A stretch of 64,000 nucleotides of DNA from Pseudomonas japonica (GCF_900188455.1 NZ_FZOL01000008.1:62001-126000), one strand, 5' to 3'. Shown: positions 47,689 to 57,225, numbered from the stretch's first letter. Notes: generated by a model from the sequence alone, not told the origin. A program made the numbers and translations.

Positions 47689-47753
47689 TTGAAAAACACA
47701 TTTAATGCTTTATTTACATAATTAGCATAGAAGAAAACGGTCCTTCACAGACG
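47689..47753 (+). promoter_or_regulatory. AT-rich promoter block of the monooxygenase pair
   Basis: A 65-base AT-rich block starts TTGAAAAAC and continues through TTTAATGCTTTATTTACAT, AATTAGCATAGAAG and TCCTTCACA. It aligns from end to end with the block upstream of the amine oxidase gene. About 120 bases of leader with no recognised ORF separate it from the first monooxygenase gene. Confidence 0.65.
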
Positions 47754-47872
47754 CTCCACACCCGCATAAGGTCTATCCCAGACCGACCCCTTTCCCGGCG
47801 GAGGCCCCTTTTCGCGACGCAAGCCGGGCCTCGCCGCGCTTCGTCGCCTCACCCTCCGCGCAGGAACGAAGC

Positions 47873-49207
47873 ATGAGCAAACGACAGATCAGACTCGGCG
47901 CCATGATCCACGGTGTCGGCCACGGCTGGGGCGAGTGGCGTCACCCGGACGCACTGGCCGACGCCAGCGTCAACTTCACTTACTACAAACAGCAGGCCCG
48001 CCTGGCCGAAGCCGGCAGATTCGACTTCGCCTTCATCGCCGACAGCCTGCATATCCACGCCAAGTCCAGCCCGCATTACCTCAACCGTTTCGAGCCGCTG
48101 ACCATCCTCTCCGCCCTGGCCGCGGTCACCGAGCATATCGGCCTGGTGGCGACCATCACCGTGAGCTACACCGAACCGTTCCAGGTCGCCCGCCAGCTGG
48201 CCTCGCTGGACCATATCAGCGGCGGTCGCGCCGGCTGGAACGTGGTCACCTCCTGGCTGTCCGGGACCGCCGACAACTTCGGCAAGAGCGAGCACCCGCC
48301 GCACGCCGAGCGCTACCGCATCGCCGAGGAGCATGTGCAGGTGGTCCAGGGCCTGTGGGACTCCTGGGAAGACGACGCGTTCACCCGCGACAAGCAGAGC
48401 GGCGAGTTCTTCGATCCGGACAAGCTGCACACGCTGAACCACCACGGCGAGTTCTTCAAGGTCAAGGGGCCGCTGAACATCGCCCGCTCGCGCCAGGGCC
48501 AGCCGCTGATCTTCCAGGCCGGCACCTCCGAGGACGGACGCAACTTCGCCGCGCGCCAGGCCGATGCGATCTTCGTCAGCCCCGAGGGCTTCAGCGACGC
48601 CCGCGCCTACTACCTGGACCTCAAGCAACGGGCGAAGAACTTCGGGCGCAACCCGGACGAGCTGTTCATCCTGCCGGGCATCCGCCCCCTGGTCGGCAGC
48701 GATGCCGAGGATGCCGAACGCCTGTACCAGGAAGCCCTCGCGCTGGTCGGCATCGACGATGCCCTGGTCGCCCTCGGCCGGCCGTTCAACGACTACGACT
48801 TCAGCGTCCATGACCTCGACGCACCGTTTCCCGACCTGGGCGATCTCGGCAGCCAGAGCCACAAGGGCTCGTCCGATCAGCTCAAGCGCATCGCCCGCGA
48901 GGAAGGCCTGACCCTGCGCCAGGTGGCACTGCGCTTCTCGGCGCCGAGCCGGGATTTCGTCGGCACCGCCGAGGAGGTGGCGAACGCCGTGCAGGACTGG
49001 TTCGAACACGACGCGGCCGACGGTTTCATCATCAACGCGCTGCTTCCCGACGGCCTGCAGCGCTTTACCGAGCTGGTAGTGCCCGTGCTGCAGGAACGCG
49101 GCCTGTTGCGCCGTGACTACGAGGGCCAGACCCTGCGCGACAACTTCGGTCTGGCCGTGCCGGACAACCGCCATACCTTGCGTCGCACCCGCGAAGCGGT
49201 CGCTTGA
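47873..49207 (+). CDS. NtaA/SnaA/DszA-family flavin-dependent monooxygenase
   Basis: The 444-residue LLM-class protein follows the NtaA/SnaA/DszA line: [101 protein letters not shown] and the closing [20 protein letters not shown]. Enzymes of this type use FMNH2 and oxygen on amines such as nitrilotriacetate, or on sulfur compounds. It should need a flavin reductase; none is encoded next to it, although MsuE could serve. It is paired with a second LLM monooxygenase gene 44 bases downstream. Confidence 0.87.
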   Translation: MSKRQIRLGAMIHGVGHGWGEWRHPDALADASVNFTYYKQQARLAEAGRFDFAFIADSLHIHAKSSPHYLNRFEPLTILSALAAVTEHIGLVATITVSYTEPFQVARQLASLDHISGGRAGWNVVTSWLSGTADNFGKSEHPPHAERYRIAEEHVQVVQGLWDSWEDDAFTRDKQSGEFFDPDKLHTLNHHGEFFKVKGPLNIARSRQGQPLIFQAGTSEDGRNFAARQADAIFVSPEGFSDARAYYLDLKQRAKNFGRNPDELFILPGIRPLVGSDAEDAERLYQEALALVGIDDALVALGRPFNDYDFSVHDLDAPFPDLGDLGSQSHKGSSDQLKRIAREEGLTLRQVALRFSAPSRDFVGTAEEVANAVQDWFEHDAADGFIINALLPDGLQRFTELVVPVLQERGLLRRDYEGQTLRDNFGLAVPDNRHTLRRTREAVA

Positions 49208-49251
49208 ACCGCCCGGACAGAACCTATCAACGGACAAGGAGTTTTGCCCCC

Positions 49252-50355
49252 ATGAGTCTCGAATTCATTGGCCTGATCGGCCCCCAGGAAGGCAGCGAAT
49301 CCCAGGCCCCGCGCGGCCCGTCGGTCGACCTGGAATTCATCAGGGCGTTCGCCCAGGCGCAGGAATACGGCGGTTTCGACAAGGCCCTGCTGGCGGTCAA
49401 CACCAGCGCCGCCGACTCGCTGATCATCGCCAGCCACGTCGCCGCCTACACCGAGAAGCTCGGTCTGCTGGTGGCCCACCGCCCGGGCTTCCAGGCACCG
49501 ACCTTCGCCGCCCGCCAGTTCGCCACCCTCGATCACCTGAGCCGTGGTCGCGCCTCGATCAACGTGATCACCGGCGGCGACAGCGGCGACCTGCAGCGTG
49601 ACGGCGACTTTCTCGACAAGGACGCCCGCTACGCGCGCACCAGCGAGTACCTCGACGTGGTCCGGCAGACCTGGACCGCGACCGCGCCGTTCAACCACGA
49701 GGGCGCGCACTATCGCGTGGAGGACAACCTGACCCTGATCAAGCCGCTGCAGAAGCCGCATATCCCGATCTACTTCTCCGGGGCGTCCGACGCCGCGGTG
49801 GAAGTGGCGGCGAAACATGCCGACGTCTACATGATGTGGGGCGAGCCGCTGGAGCAGGTGCGCGAGCGTATCGCCAAGGTGCGCCGGGCGGCGGCGAAGT
49901 ACGGGCGGGAGAAGCATATTCGCTTCAGCCTGTCGCTGCGCCCGATCCTCGGCGCCACCGAGGAACAGGCGTGGGCCCGCGCCGAGCGCATCCTCGCCGA
50001 TGCCCGGGTGCTGCACGAACAGCGCGCGAGCAAGCGTCGCGAGCTGAATGTGGGCAAGAACAACAGCGGCTCGGCGCGACTGGTGGAACTGGCCAGCCAG
50101 AAAGTGGTGCACGACACCCGGTTGTGGACGGCGATCGCCGCGCTGACCGGGGCGGCGGGCAACTCGACCTCGCTGGTGGGCACGCCGGACCAGGTGGCCG
50201 AGGCGGCGCTGGAGTACTACAACCTCGGCGTCACCACCTTCCTGTTCCGTGGCTTCGACCAGTTGCGTGATGCGGTGGAGTACGGCCAGGAACTGCTGCC
50301 GCGGATTCGTGCCAAGGTGGCGCAGCAGGCGCAGGGCAAGCGGGCCAACGGCTGA
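49252..50355 (+). CDS. SsuD-like LLM-class flavin-dependent monooxygenase
   Basis: The 367-residue protein is SsuD-like: MSLEFIGLIGPQEGSES, YGGFDKALLAVNTSAADSLI, KLGLLVAHRPGFQAPTFAAR, LDHLSRGRASINVITGGDSG, HIPIYFSGASDAAVEVAAKH and VTTFLFRGFDQLRDAVEYGQ. It differs from SsuD/MsuD in its N-terminus, which points to another sulfonate or sulfur substrate. The start ATG at 49252 follows CAAGGAG, with an upstream in-frame start rejected. It is the last gene of the pair behind the AT-rich promoter and is followed by a REP doublet. Confidence 0.86.
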   Translation: MSLEFIGLIGPQEGSESQAPRGPSVDLEFIRAFAQAQEYGGFDKALLAVNTSAADSLIIASHVAAYTEKLGLLVAHRPGFQAPTFAARQFATLDHLSRGRASINVITGGDSGDLQRDGDFLDKDARYARTSEYLDVVRQTWTATAPFNHEGAHYRVEDNLTLIKPLQKPHIPIYFSGASDAAVEVAAKHADVYMMWGEPLEQVRERIAKVRRAAAKYGREKHIRFSLSLRPILGATEEQAWARAERILADARVLHEQRASKRRELNVGKNNSGSARLVELASQKVVHDTRLWTAIAALTGAAGNSTSLVGTPDQVAEAALEYYNLGVTTFLFRGFDQLRDAVEYGQELLPRIRAKVAQQAQGKRANG

Positions 50356-50382
50356 GGCCAGGCTTCACGCGATTGGCCCCCC

Positions 50383-50501
50383 GTAGGAGCTGGCTTGTCG
50401 TGTGACGAACCACTGCGAAAGGACCGCGTAGCGGTCCCAATCCGGGCAATAACATTTTCGGGACCGCTACGCGATCCTTTCGCGGGCAAGCCCGCTCCTA
50501 C
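50383..50501. repeat. REP doublet (REPIN), imperfect
   Basis: GTAGGAGCTGGCTTG and CAAGCCCGCTCCTAC face each other, with GGACCGCGTAGCGGTCC and GGACCGCTACGCGATCC hairpins inside. The left arm holds about 18 extra bases (TCGTGTGACGAACCACTG) between its halves that the right arm lacks. Confidence 0.85.
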
Positions 50502-50511
50502 AGAGAGCCAG

Positions 50512-50745
50512 ACGAAAAAAAACCGCCAGCGACCCTGCTGGCGGTTCAAACGTAGCGCAGATATGAAGATATTGCCGTCGCACCCAGAGGGACCTACCAA
50601 AGGGGCAGCATCAGTATCGCCATCCCGCCGCCACACTGCTTGTCCTTCCCTGCCAGTCGTTTGTACCTCGATGCCAGGGCACCGCGGCGGGACTGGATTA
50701 TCGGTTCTGGGTGATGGGGTGACTGTTCCGGCCCTATCGCTGCAT
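50512..50745 (-). ncRNA. Candidate small RNA with intrinsic terminator (minus strand)
   Basis: Reading the minus strand, about 200 bases with no supported ORF end in AACCGCCAGC-AGGGTC-GCTGGCGGTT followed by eight Ts, a strong intrinsic terminator (50515-50546). No minus-strand gene precedes it; the next element upstream is palindromic copy D, which begins at 50746. The most likely reading is a small RNA gene facing the monooxygenase operon. I see no strong promoter; the best AT-rich spot is near 50700 (GATAATCC). Confidence 0.45.
50513..50546 (-). terminator. Intrinsic terminator of the candidate small RNA
   Basis: A 10-bp stem with a 6-base loop and an uninterrupted U-run (A-run on the plus strand at 50515-50522). 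This is the clearest rho-independent terminator on the minus strand of the window, yet no gene reads into it. Confidence 0.8.
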
Positions 50746-51163
50746 GGGTATCTACACATCCTCGAAGGCTTGTCGGGGAACCGCATCAAGGCCGCCAGGT
50801 GCCTGTTTTGAGCCCTGCAGTGCCTGTGAGATCGAGCGCCGCCCGCGCGGCGCATCGCGGATGAATCCGCTCCCACATCTATTGCAACGTGCCATGGCCT
50901 GTGAGAGTTGAGTTGCCAGCCTTTGTCTTGCGGCGATGTATCGCGGGGAGGCTGTCGGTTCGGCTCGGTATCGCGTCGTGCCGACAAGGCGAACAACCAT
51001 GGCCTGTCAGGCATAGGCACGTTGCAACCGATGTGGGAGCGGATTCATCCGCGATGCGCCGCGCGGGCGGCGCTCGATCTTGAGGGCGCTGCAGGGCTCA
51101 AGACAGGCACCTGGCGGCCTTGATGCGGTCCCCTGACAAGCCTTCGAAGATGTGTAGATACCC
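50746..51163. mobile_element. Palindromic intergenic element, copy D (full length)
   Basis: GGGTATCTACACATC opens and GATGTGTAGATACCC closes a 418-bp palindrome with the same nested arms as copy C. The pairing extends outwards (CTATCGCTG on the left, CAGCAATAG on the right), so the true ends may lie near 50733 and 51177. No clear direct repeat flanks it. It lies between the candidate small RNA and mexE. The gap from 50356 to 51327 holds this, a REP doublet, the small RNA and the MexT-like box. Confidence 0.8.
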
Positions 51164-51228
51164 AAGCCAGCAATAGGCCCCTCAAGTCCACCACAACTAT
51201 CAACGCCACACGATAAAGCCCGACTACC

Positions 51229-51252
51229 ATCATTCCCCGTGATAGTTACCTT
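51229..51252 (+). promoter_or_regulatory. Nod-box / MexT-like operator upstream of mexE
   Basis: ATCATTCCCCGTGAT fits the LysR nod-box pattern ATC-N9-GAT exactly, and AGTTACC follows as in the reported MexT site (ATCA-N5-GTCGAT-N4-ACYAT, from memory) with a few mismatches. It lies about 75-100 bases before the mexE start, the correct distance for a MexT-activated promoter. Confidence 0.55.
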
Positions 51253-51327
51253 CGCTTCGTTCGATTCGTCGCCGCCCCTGGTAAAACGCAGAATCCGCCC
51301 ACTATCAATACATTGGCGGAGTTCTCC

Positions 51328-52572
51328 ATGGAGCAGTCACTCAAACCCTTGCGCTACCCCCTTGCCGCTTTGGCACTTCTGGTGATGAGTGCCTGCGGTC
51401 GCACCCCGGAAGCGGTGCATGCGCCCTCGGTGCCGAAGGTCAGCGTGGCGAAAGTGATCGAACAGCCGATCAATGAATGGGACGAGTTCACCGGCCGCCT
51501 CGAAGCCCCGGAAACCGTCGAAGTCCGCCCGCGTGTCTCCGGACAGATCGACCAGGTGGCCTTCACCGAAGGCGCCCAGGTGCAGAAAGGCGACCTGCTG
51601 TTCCAGATCGACCCGCGTCCGTTCCAGGCCGAGGTCCGCCGCCTCGAAGCCCAGCTGCAACAAGCCCGCGCCACCGCCATCCGCTCGGAAAACGAAGCCC
51701 AGCGCGGCGAACGCCTGCGCAACAGCAACGCCATCTCCGCCGAACTGGCCGAGTCGCGCAGCAGCGCCGCCGCCGAAGCCCGCGCCGGCGTCGCGGCGAT
51801 CCAGGCACAACTGGACCTGGCCAAGCTGAACCTGAGCTTCACCCGCGTCACCGCGCCGATCAACGGCCGGGTCAGCCGCGCCCAGTTCACCGCCGGCAAT
51901 ATCGTCACCGCCGACGTCACGCCGCTGACCAGCGTGGTCTCCACCGACCGCGTGTACGCCTACTTCGATGCCGACGAGCGCGTCTACCTCAAGTACAACC
52001 AACTGGCCCGCGACGGCCAGCGCGGCCAGAGCACCCCGGTGTACCTCGGCCTGTCCAACGAGACCGGCAACCCGCACCTGGGCCAGATGAACTTCGTCGA
52101 CAACCAGGTCAACCCCAAGACCGGCACCATCCGCGGCCGCGCCGTGTTCGACAACCGCGACGGCCAGTTCACCCCGGGGCTCTACGCGCGCCTGAAACTG
52201 GTGGGCAGCGCCACCTACGACGCGGTACTGATCAACGACGAGGCGGTCGGCACCGACCTGGGCAAGAAGTTCGTGCTGGTCATGGACCAGGACAACAAGG
52301 CCGCCTACCGCCCGGTGGAGCTCGGTCCGAAACTCGAAGGCCTGCGCATCGTGCGGGCCGGCCTGAGCAAGGACGACCGCATCGTGGTCAGGGGCCTGCA
52401 GCGGGTCCGTCCCGGCTCGCCGGTCACCCCGGAAGAAACGCCGATGGCCAGCGAAGCCACCCTCGCCGCCCTCGCCCAGCAACGCCAGGCCCTGGAAGCC
52501 GCCAACCGTCAGCCCGTCGATAACGGCAAGGCCACGGTCAAGCTCGCCAGCGCCGCGACCCCACGCGGTTAA
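51328..52572 (+). CDS. mexE: MexE, RND efflux periplasmic adaptor
   Basis: The 414-residue lipoprotein matches MexE closely, from MEQSLKPLRYPLAALALLVM with lipobox cysteine 23, through PKVSVAKVIEQPINEWDEFT, RVSGQIDQVAFTEGA, DLLFQIDPRPFQAEVRRLEA and NQVNPKTGTIRGRAVFDN, to VGTDLGKKFVLV. It joins the MexF pump to the OprN channel for efflux of chloramphenicol, quinolones, trimethoprim and quinolone-signal precursors. The start at 51328 is preferred to the one 15 bases upstream since GGAG lies before it and the length equals that of P. aeruginosa MexE. Confidence 0.94.
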   Translation: MEQSLKPLRYPLAALALLVMSACGRTPEAVHAPSVPKVSVAKVIEQPINEWDEFTGRLEAPETVEVRPRVSGQIDQVAFTEGAQVQKGDLLFQIDPRPFQAEVRRLEAQLQQARATAIRSENEAQRGERLRNSNAISAELAESRSSAAAEARAGVAAIQAQLDLAKLNLSFTRVTAPINGRVSRAQFTAGNIVTADVTPLTSVVSTDRVYAYFDADERVYLKYNQLARDGQRGQSTPVYLGLSNETGNPHLGQMNFVDNQVNPKTGTIRGRAVFDNRDGQFTPGLYARLKLVGSATYDAVLINDEAVGTDLGKKFVLVMDQDNKAAYRPVELGPKLEGLRIVRAGLSKDDRIVVRGLQRVRPGSPVTPEETPMASEATLAALAQQRQALEAANRQPVDNGKATVKLASAATPRG

Positions 52573-52584
52573 GGGACGACGCCA

Positions 52585-55500
52585 ATGAATTTTTCCAAGT
52601 TCTTCATTACCCGGCCGATCTTCGCCGCGGTGCTCTCGCTGCTGATCCTGATCGCCGGTGCGATCTCGCTGTTCCAGTTGCCGATCAGCGAATACCCGGA
52701 AGTGGTGCCGCCCACCGTGGTGGTGCGCGCCAACTTCCCCGGGGCCAACCCCAAGGTGATCGGCGAAACCGTGGCCGCACCGCTGGAACAGGCCATCACC
52801 GGTGTCGAGAACATGCTCTACATGTCCTCGCAGTCCACCGCTGACGGCAAGATCACCCTGACCATCACCTTCGCCCTCGGCACCGACCTGGACAACGCCC
52901 AGGTCCAGGTGCAGAACCGCGTGACGCGGACCCAGCCCAAGCTGCCGGAAGAAGTGACGCGCATCGGCATCACCGTCGACAAGGCCTCGCCCGACCTGAC
53001 CATGGTCGTGCACCTGACCTCGCCGGATAACCGCTACGACATGCTCTACCTGTCCAACTACGCCATCCTCAACATCAAGGACGAGCTGGCGCGCCTGGGC
53101 GGTGTCGGCGACGTGCAGCTGTTCGGCATGGGCGACTACTCGCTGCGGGTCTGGCTCGATCCGAACAAGACCGCCTCACGCAACCTCACCGCCAGCGACG
53201 TGGTCACGGCAATTCGCGAACAGAACCGTCAGGTCGCCGCCGGCCAGCTCGGCGCACCGCCCGCGCCGAACGCCACCAGCTTCCAGCTCTCGGTCAACAC
53301 CCAGGGCCGCCTGGTCAGCGAGGAAGAGTTCGAGAACATCATCATCCGTTCCGGCGAAAACGGCGAAATCACTCGCCTGAAGGACATCGCCCGGGTCGAA
53401 CTGGGTTCCAGCCAGTACGCCCTGCGCTCGCTGCTGAACAACCAGCCGGCGGTGGCCATCCCGATCTTCCAGCGCCCGGGCTCCAACGCCATCGAGATCT
53501 CCGACGAAGTGCGGACGAAGATGGCCGAGCTCAAGCAGAACTTCCCCGAAGGCATGGACTACAGCATCGTCTACGACCCGACCGTGTTCGTCCGCGGCTC
53601 GATCGAGGCGGTGGTGCACACCCTGTTCGAAGCGCTGATCCTCGTGGTCCTGGTGGTGATCCTGTTCCTGCAGACCTGGCGCGCCTCGATCATCCCGCTG
53701 GTGGCGGTACCGGTCTCGCTGATCGGCACCTTCGCCGTGATGCACCTGTTCGGCTTCTCGCTCAACGCCCTGTCGCTGTTCGGCCTGGTGCTGGCCATCG
53801 GCATCGTGGTGGACGACGCCATCGTCGTGGTGGAAAACGTCGAGCGCAACATCGAGCTGGGCCTGAAACCGCTGGAAGCCACGCAGAAGGCCATGGGCGA
53901 AGTGACCGGGCCGATCATCGCCACCGCCCTGGTGCTGTGCGCCGTGTTCGTGCCGGCGGCGTTCATCTCCGGCCTCACCGGCCAGTTCTACAAGCAGTTC
54001 GCCCTGACCATCGCCATCTCCACGGTGATCTCGGCCTTCAACTCGCTGACCCTGTCGCCGGCCCTGGCCGCCGTGCTGCTCAAGGGTCACCACGAGCCGA
54101 AGGACCGTTTCTCGCTGCTGCTGGAGCGTCTGTTCGGCGGCTGGCTGTTCCGTCCCTTCAACCGCTTCTTCGAGCGTGCCAGCCATAGCTATGTCGGCAC
54201 CGTCGGCCGGGTCATCCGCCGCAGCGGCGTGGCCATGTTCGTCTACGCCGGGCTGATGGGCCTGACCTACCTCGGCTTCTCGTCCACCCCGACCGGCTTC
54301 GTCCCGGCCCAGGACAAGCAGTACCTGGTGGCCTTCGCCCAGTTGCCGGACGCGGCCAGCCTCGATCGCACCGAGGCCGTGATCAAGAAGATGAGCGAGA
54401 TCGCCCTGAAACAGCCGGGCGTGGCCGACTCGGTGGCCTTCCCGGGCCTGTCGATCAACGGCTTCACCAACAGCCCGAACAGCGGCATCGTGTTCACCCC
54501 GCTCAAGCCGTTCGACGAGCGCAAGGATCCGAGCCAGTCGGCCGGCGCCATCGCCGCCGCGCTGAACGCGCAGTTCGCCGATATCCAGGACGCCTACATC
54601 GCCATCTTCCCGCCGCCGCCGGTACAGGGGCTGGGCACCATCGGCGGCTTCCGCCTGCAGATCGAGGACCGCGGCAACCTGGGCTATGAAGCGCTGTACA
54701 AGGAAGTCCAGAACGTCATCGCCAAGAGCCGCGGCGTGCCGGAACTGGCCGGCCTGTTCACCAGCTACCAGGTCAACGTGCCGCAGGTCGATGCCGCCAT
54801 CGACCGCGAAAAGGCCAAGACCCACGGCGTGGCCATCAACGACATCTTCGACACCCTGCAGATCTACCTGGGTTCGCTGTACGCCAACGACTTCAACCGC
54901 TTTGGCCGTACCTACCAGGTCAACGTCCAGGCCGAACAGCAGTTCCGCCTCGACGCCGAGCAGATCGGCCAGCTGAAGGTGCGCAACAACCAGGGCGAGA
55001 TGATCCCGCTGGCGACCTTCATCAAGGTCAGCGACACCTCCGGCCCCGACCGGGTGATGCACTACAACGGCTTCATCACCGCCGAGATCAACGGCGCCGC
55101 GGCCCCGGGCTACAGCTCCGGCCAGGCGGAAAAAGCCATCGAGAAACTGCTGAAAGAAGAACTGCCCAACGGCATGACCTTCGAGTGGACCGAGCTGACC
55201 TACCAGCAGATTCTCGCCGGCAATACCGCGCTGTTCGTCTTCCCGCTCTGCGTACTGCTGGCCTTCCTCGTGCTGGCGGCCCAGTACGAAAGCTGGAGCC
55301 TGCCGCTGGCGGTCATCCTGATCGTGCCGATGACCCTGCTCTCGGCGATCACCGGGGTGATCCTGTCCGGTGGCGACAACAACATCTTCACCCAGATCGG
55401 CTTGATCGTACTGGTGGGCCTGGCGTGCAAGAACGCGATCCTCATCGTCGAGTTCGCCAAGGACAAGCAGGCCGAAGGTCTCGACCCGCTGGCCGCGGTC

Positions 55501-55764
55501 CTGGAAGCCTGCCGCCTGCGTCTGCGGCCGATCCTGATGACCTCGTTCGCCTTCATCATGGGTGTGGTACCGCTGGTGTTCTCCTCCGGTGCCGGTGCCG
55601 AGATGCGTCACGCCATGGGTGTGGCGGTGTTCTCCGGGATGATCGGCGTGACGATCTTCGGCCTGCTGCTGACCCCGGTGTTCTTTGTCCTGATCCGTCG
55701 TTACGTCGAACGCAGCCAGGCACGCAAGGCCGCGCGGCTGCCGGCGCTGGAGAACCACGCATGA
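52585..55764 (+). CDS. mexF: MexF, RND inner-membrane efflux pump
   Basis: The 1059-residue RND transporter begins MNFSKFFITRPIFAAVLSLL and has about 12 membrane helices with two large periplasmic loops. The proton-relay aspartates lie in GIVVDDAIVVVENVER and the partner lysine in VLVGLACKNAILIVEFAK. Other HAE1 motifs include PISEYPEVVPPTVVV, PTGFVPAQDKQYL and GAGAEMRHAMG. It exports drugs by proton antiport with MexE and OprN. The length agrees with MexF (about 1062). Its stop overlaps the oprN start by 4 bases. Confidence 0.95.
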   Translation: MNFSKFFITRPIFAAVLSLLILIAGAISLFQLPISEYPEVVPPTVVVRANFPGANPKVIGETVAAPLEQAITGVENMLYMSSQSTADGKITLTITFALGTDLDNAQVQVQNRVTRTQPKLPEEVTRIGITVDKASPDLTMVVHLTSPDNRYDMLYLSNYAILNIKDELARLGGVGDVQLFGMGDYSLRVWLDPNKTASRNLTASDVVTAIREQNRQVAAGQLGAPPAPNATSFQLSVNTQGRLVSEEEFENIIIRSGENGEITRLKDIARVELGSSQYALRSLLNNQPAVAIPIFQRPGSNAIEISDEVRTKMAELKQNFPEGMDYSIVYDPTVFVRGSIEAVVHTLFEALILVVLVVILFLQTWRASIIPLVAVPVSLIGTFAVMHLFGFSLNALSLFGLVLAIGIVVDDAIVVVENVERNIELGLKPLEATQKAMGEVTGPIIATALVLCAVFVPAAFISGLTGQFYKQFALTIAISTVISAFNSLTLSPALAAVLLKGHHEPKDRFSLLLERLFGGWLFRPFNRFFERASHSYVGTVGRVIRRSGVAMFVYAGLMGLTYLGFSSTPTGFVPAQDKQYLVAFAQLPDAASLDRTEAVIKKMSEIALKQPGVADSVAFPGLSINGFTNSPNSGIVFTPLKPFDERKDPSQSAGAIAAALNAQFADIQDAYIAIFPPPPVQGLGTIGGFRLQIEDRGNLGYEALYKEVQNVIAKSRGVPELAGLFTSYQVNVPQVDAAIDREKAKTHGVAINDIFDTLQIYLGSLYANDFNRFGRTYQVNVQAEQQFRLDAEQIGQLKVRNNQGEMIPLATFIKVSDTSGPDRVMHYNGFITAEINGAAAPGYSSGQAEKAIEKLLKEELPNGMTFEWTELTYQQILAGNTALFVFPLCVLLAFLVLAAQYESWSLPLAVILIVPMTLLSAITGVILSGGDNNIFTQIGLIVLVGLACKNAILIVEFAKDKQAEGLDPLAAVLEACRLRLRPILMTSFAFIMGVVPLVFSSGAGAEMRHAMGVAVFSGMIGVTIFGLLLTPVFFVLIRRYVERSQARKAARLPALENHA

Positions 55765-57185
55765 ACGCTGCAACCCTGAACAGACTGTGGCTGCCGAGCC
55801 TGCTGGTGCTGGCCCTGAGCGCCTGCGCCGTGGGCCCGGACTACAAGACCCCGGACACCGCCGCGGCGCACCTGGCCGCCATCGACGGCCAGGCCGGCCT
55901 CGATCGCAGCCGCTTCGAAAGCGCCTGGTGGCACCAGTTCGAAGACCCGGTGCTGGACCAGTTGGTGACCCAGTCACTCTCCGGCAACCGTGACCTGCGC
56001 GTCGCCTTCGCCCGCCTCAAGGCCGCCCGGGCGATTCGCGATGACGTCGACAACGATGCCCTGCCGACCGTGACCAGCCGCGCCAGCAGCAACCTGGGCA
56101 AGGGCCAGGTTCCCGGGCAGACCGAGGACCGGGTCAACAGCGAGCGCTATGACCTGGGCCTGGACATGGCCTGGGAACTTGACCTGTTCGGCCGCATCCA
56201 GCGCCAACTGGAAGCCAGCGAGGCCCAGGAAGCGGCGGCCCAGGCCGATCTGCAGCAACTGCAGGTGAGCCTGATCGCCGAACTGGTGGATGCCTACGGG
56301 CAACTGCGGGGCGCGCAACTGCGCGAGCAGATCGCCCTGGCCAACCTCAAGACCCAGCAGGATTCGCGTGGCATCACCGAAAGCCTGCGCGATGCCGGGG
56401 TCGGCAACGAGCTCGACGTGGTCCGCGCCGACGCCCGTCTGGCAGCGGTGGAGGCCAGCGTGCCGCAGCTGCAGGCGGAACAGGTGCGGGCGCGCAATCG
56501 CATCGCCACCCTGCTCGGCCAGCGCCCGGATGCGCTGAGCGTGGACCTGTCGGCCAAGCAATTGCCGGCCATCGCCAAGGCCCTGCCGGTGGGTGATCCG
56601 GGCGAACTGCTGCAACGCCGCCCGGACATCCGCCGCGCCGAACGCCAACTGGCGGCGGCCACGGCGAACGTCGGCGTGGCCACCGCGGACCTGTTCCCGC
56701 GGGTCAGCCTCAGCGGCTTCCTCGGCTTCACCGCCGGGCGTGGTTCGCAGTTGGGCTCGTCAGCGGCGCAGGCCTGGGCACTGGGCCCGAGCATCACCTG
56801 GGCGGCATTCGACCTGGGCAGCGTGCGCGCCCGCCTGCGCGGCGCCAATGCCGAGGCCGAGGGCGCACTGGCGACCTACGAGCAGCAGGTGCTGCTGGCC
56901 CTGGAAGAATCGGAAAACGCCTTCAGCGACTACGGCAAGCGCCAGCAGCGCCTGCTCTCCCTGCTCAAGCAGAGCGAAGCGAGCCGCAAGGCGGCGGAGT
57001 TGGCGTCGATTCGCTACCGCGAAGGCACGGTGGACTACCTGGTGCTGCTGGATGCCGAGCGCGAGCGCCTGGCGGCCGAGGATGCCCAGGCCCAGGGCGA
57101 GGTCGAGCTGTATCGCGGGATTGTCGCGATCTACAAGGCGCTGGGCGGTGGCTGGCAAGCCGAGGCGGTCGCTTCGGTGAAATGA
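55761..57185 (+). CDS. oprN: OprN-type outer-membrane efflux channel
   Basis: The 474-residue lipoprotein has signal peptide and lipobox ending LSAC (cysteine 22), then AVGPDYKTPDTA as in the OprM/NodT family, and two outer-membrane efflux repeats with WWHQFEDPVLDQLV and ELLQRRPDIRRAERQLAAAT. It forms the TolC-like trimer that completes the MexE-MexF pump. Position after mexF with a 4-base overlap marks it as the third gene of the operon; an intrinsic terminator lies 41 bases behind it. Confidence 0.92.
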   Translation: MNAATLNRLWLPSLLVLALSACAVGPDYKTPDTAAAHLAAIDGQAGLDRSRFESAWWHQFEDPVLDQLVTQSLSGNRDLRVAFARLKAARAIRDDVDNDALPTVTSRASSNLGKGQVPGQTEDRVNSERYDLGLDMAWELDLFGRIQRQLEASEAQEAAAQADLQQLQVSLIAELVDAYGQLRGAQLREQIALANLKTQQDSRGITESLRDAGVGNELDVVRADARLAAVEASVPQLQAEQVRARNRIATLLGQRPDALSVDLSAKQLPAIAKALPVGDPGELLQRRPDIRRAERQLAAATANVGVATADLFPRVSLSGFLGFTAGRGSQLGSSAAQAWALGPSITWAAFDLGSVRARLRGANAEAEGALATYEQQVLLALEESENAFSDYGKRQQRLLSLLKQSEASRKAAELASIRYREGTVDYLVLLDAERERLAAEDAQAQGEVELYRGIVAIYKALGGGWQAEAVASVK

Positions 57186-57225
57186 TTGTGTGAGGCTCCT
57201 TTGGTTGGTTCATACCGACCTCTTT

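Noticed and set aside
50217..51020. Minus-strand open frame across the REP doublet, small RNA region and copy D
   Set aside because: It runs through two repeats and a perfect terminator and has no protein-like pattern; a non-coding reading fits better.
51198..51214. A second nod-box-like site, ATCAACGCCACACGAT, upstream of mexE
   Set aside because: The spacing is N10 instead of N9, so it does not fit the ATC-N9-GAT pattern.
53176..55977. 933-residue open frame on the minus strand opposite mexF
   Set aside because: Antisense shadow of the RND pump gene; it crosses the mexF-oprN junction and has no sensible domain.
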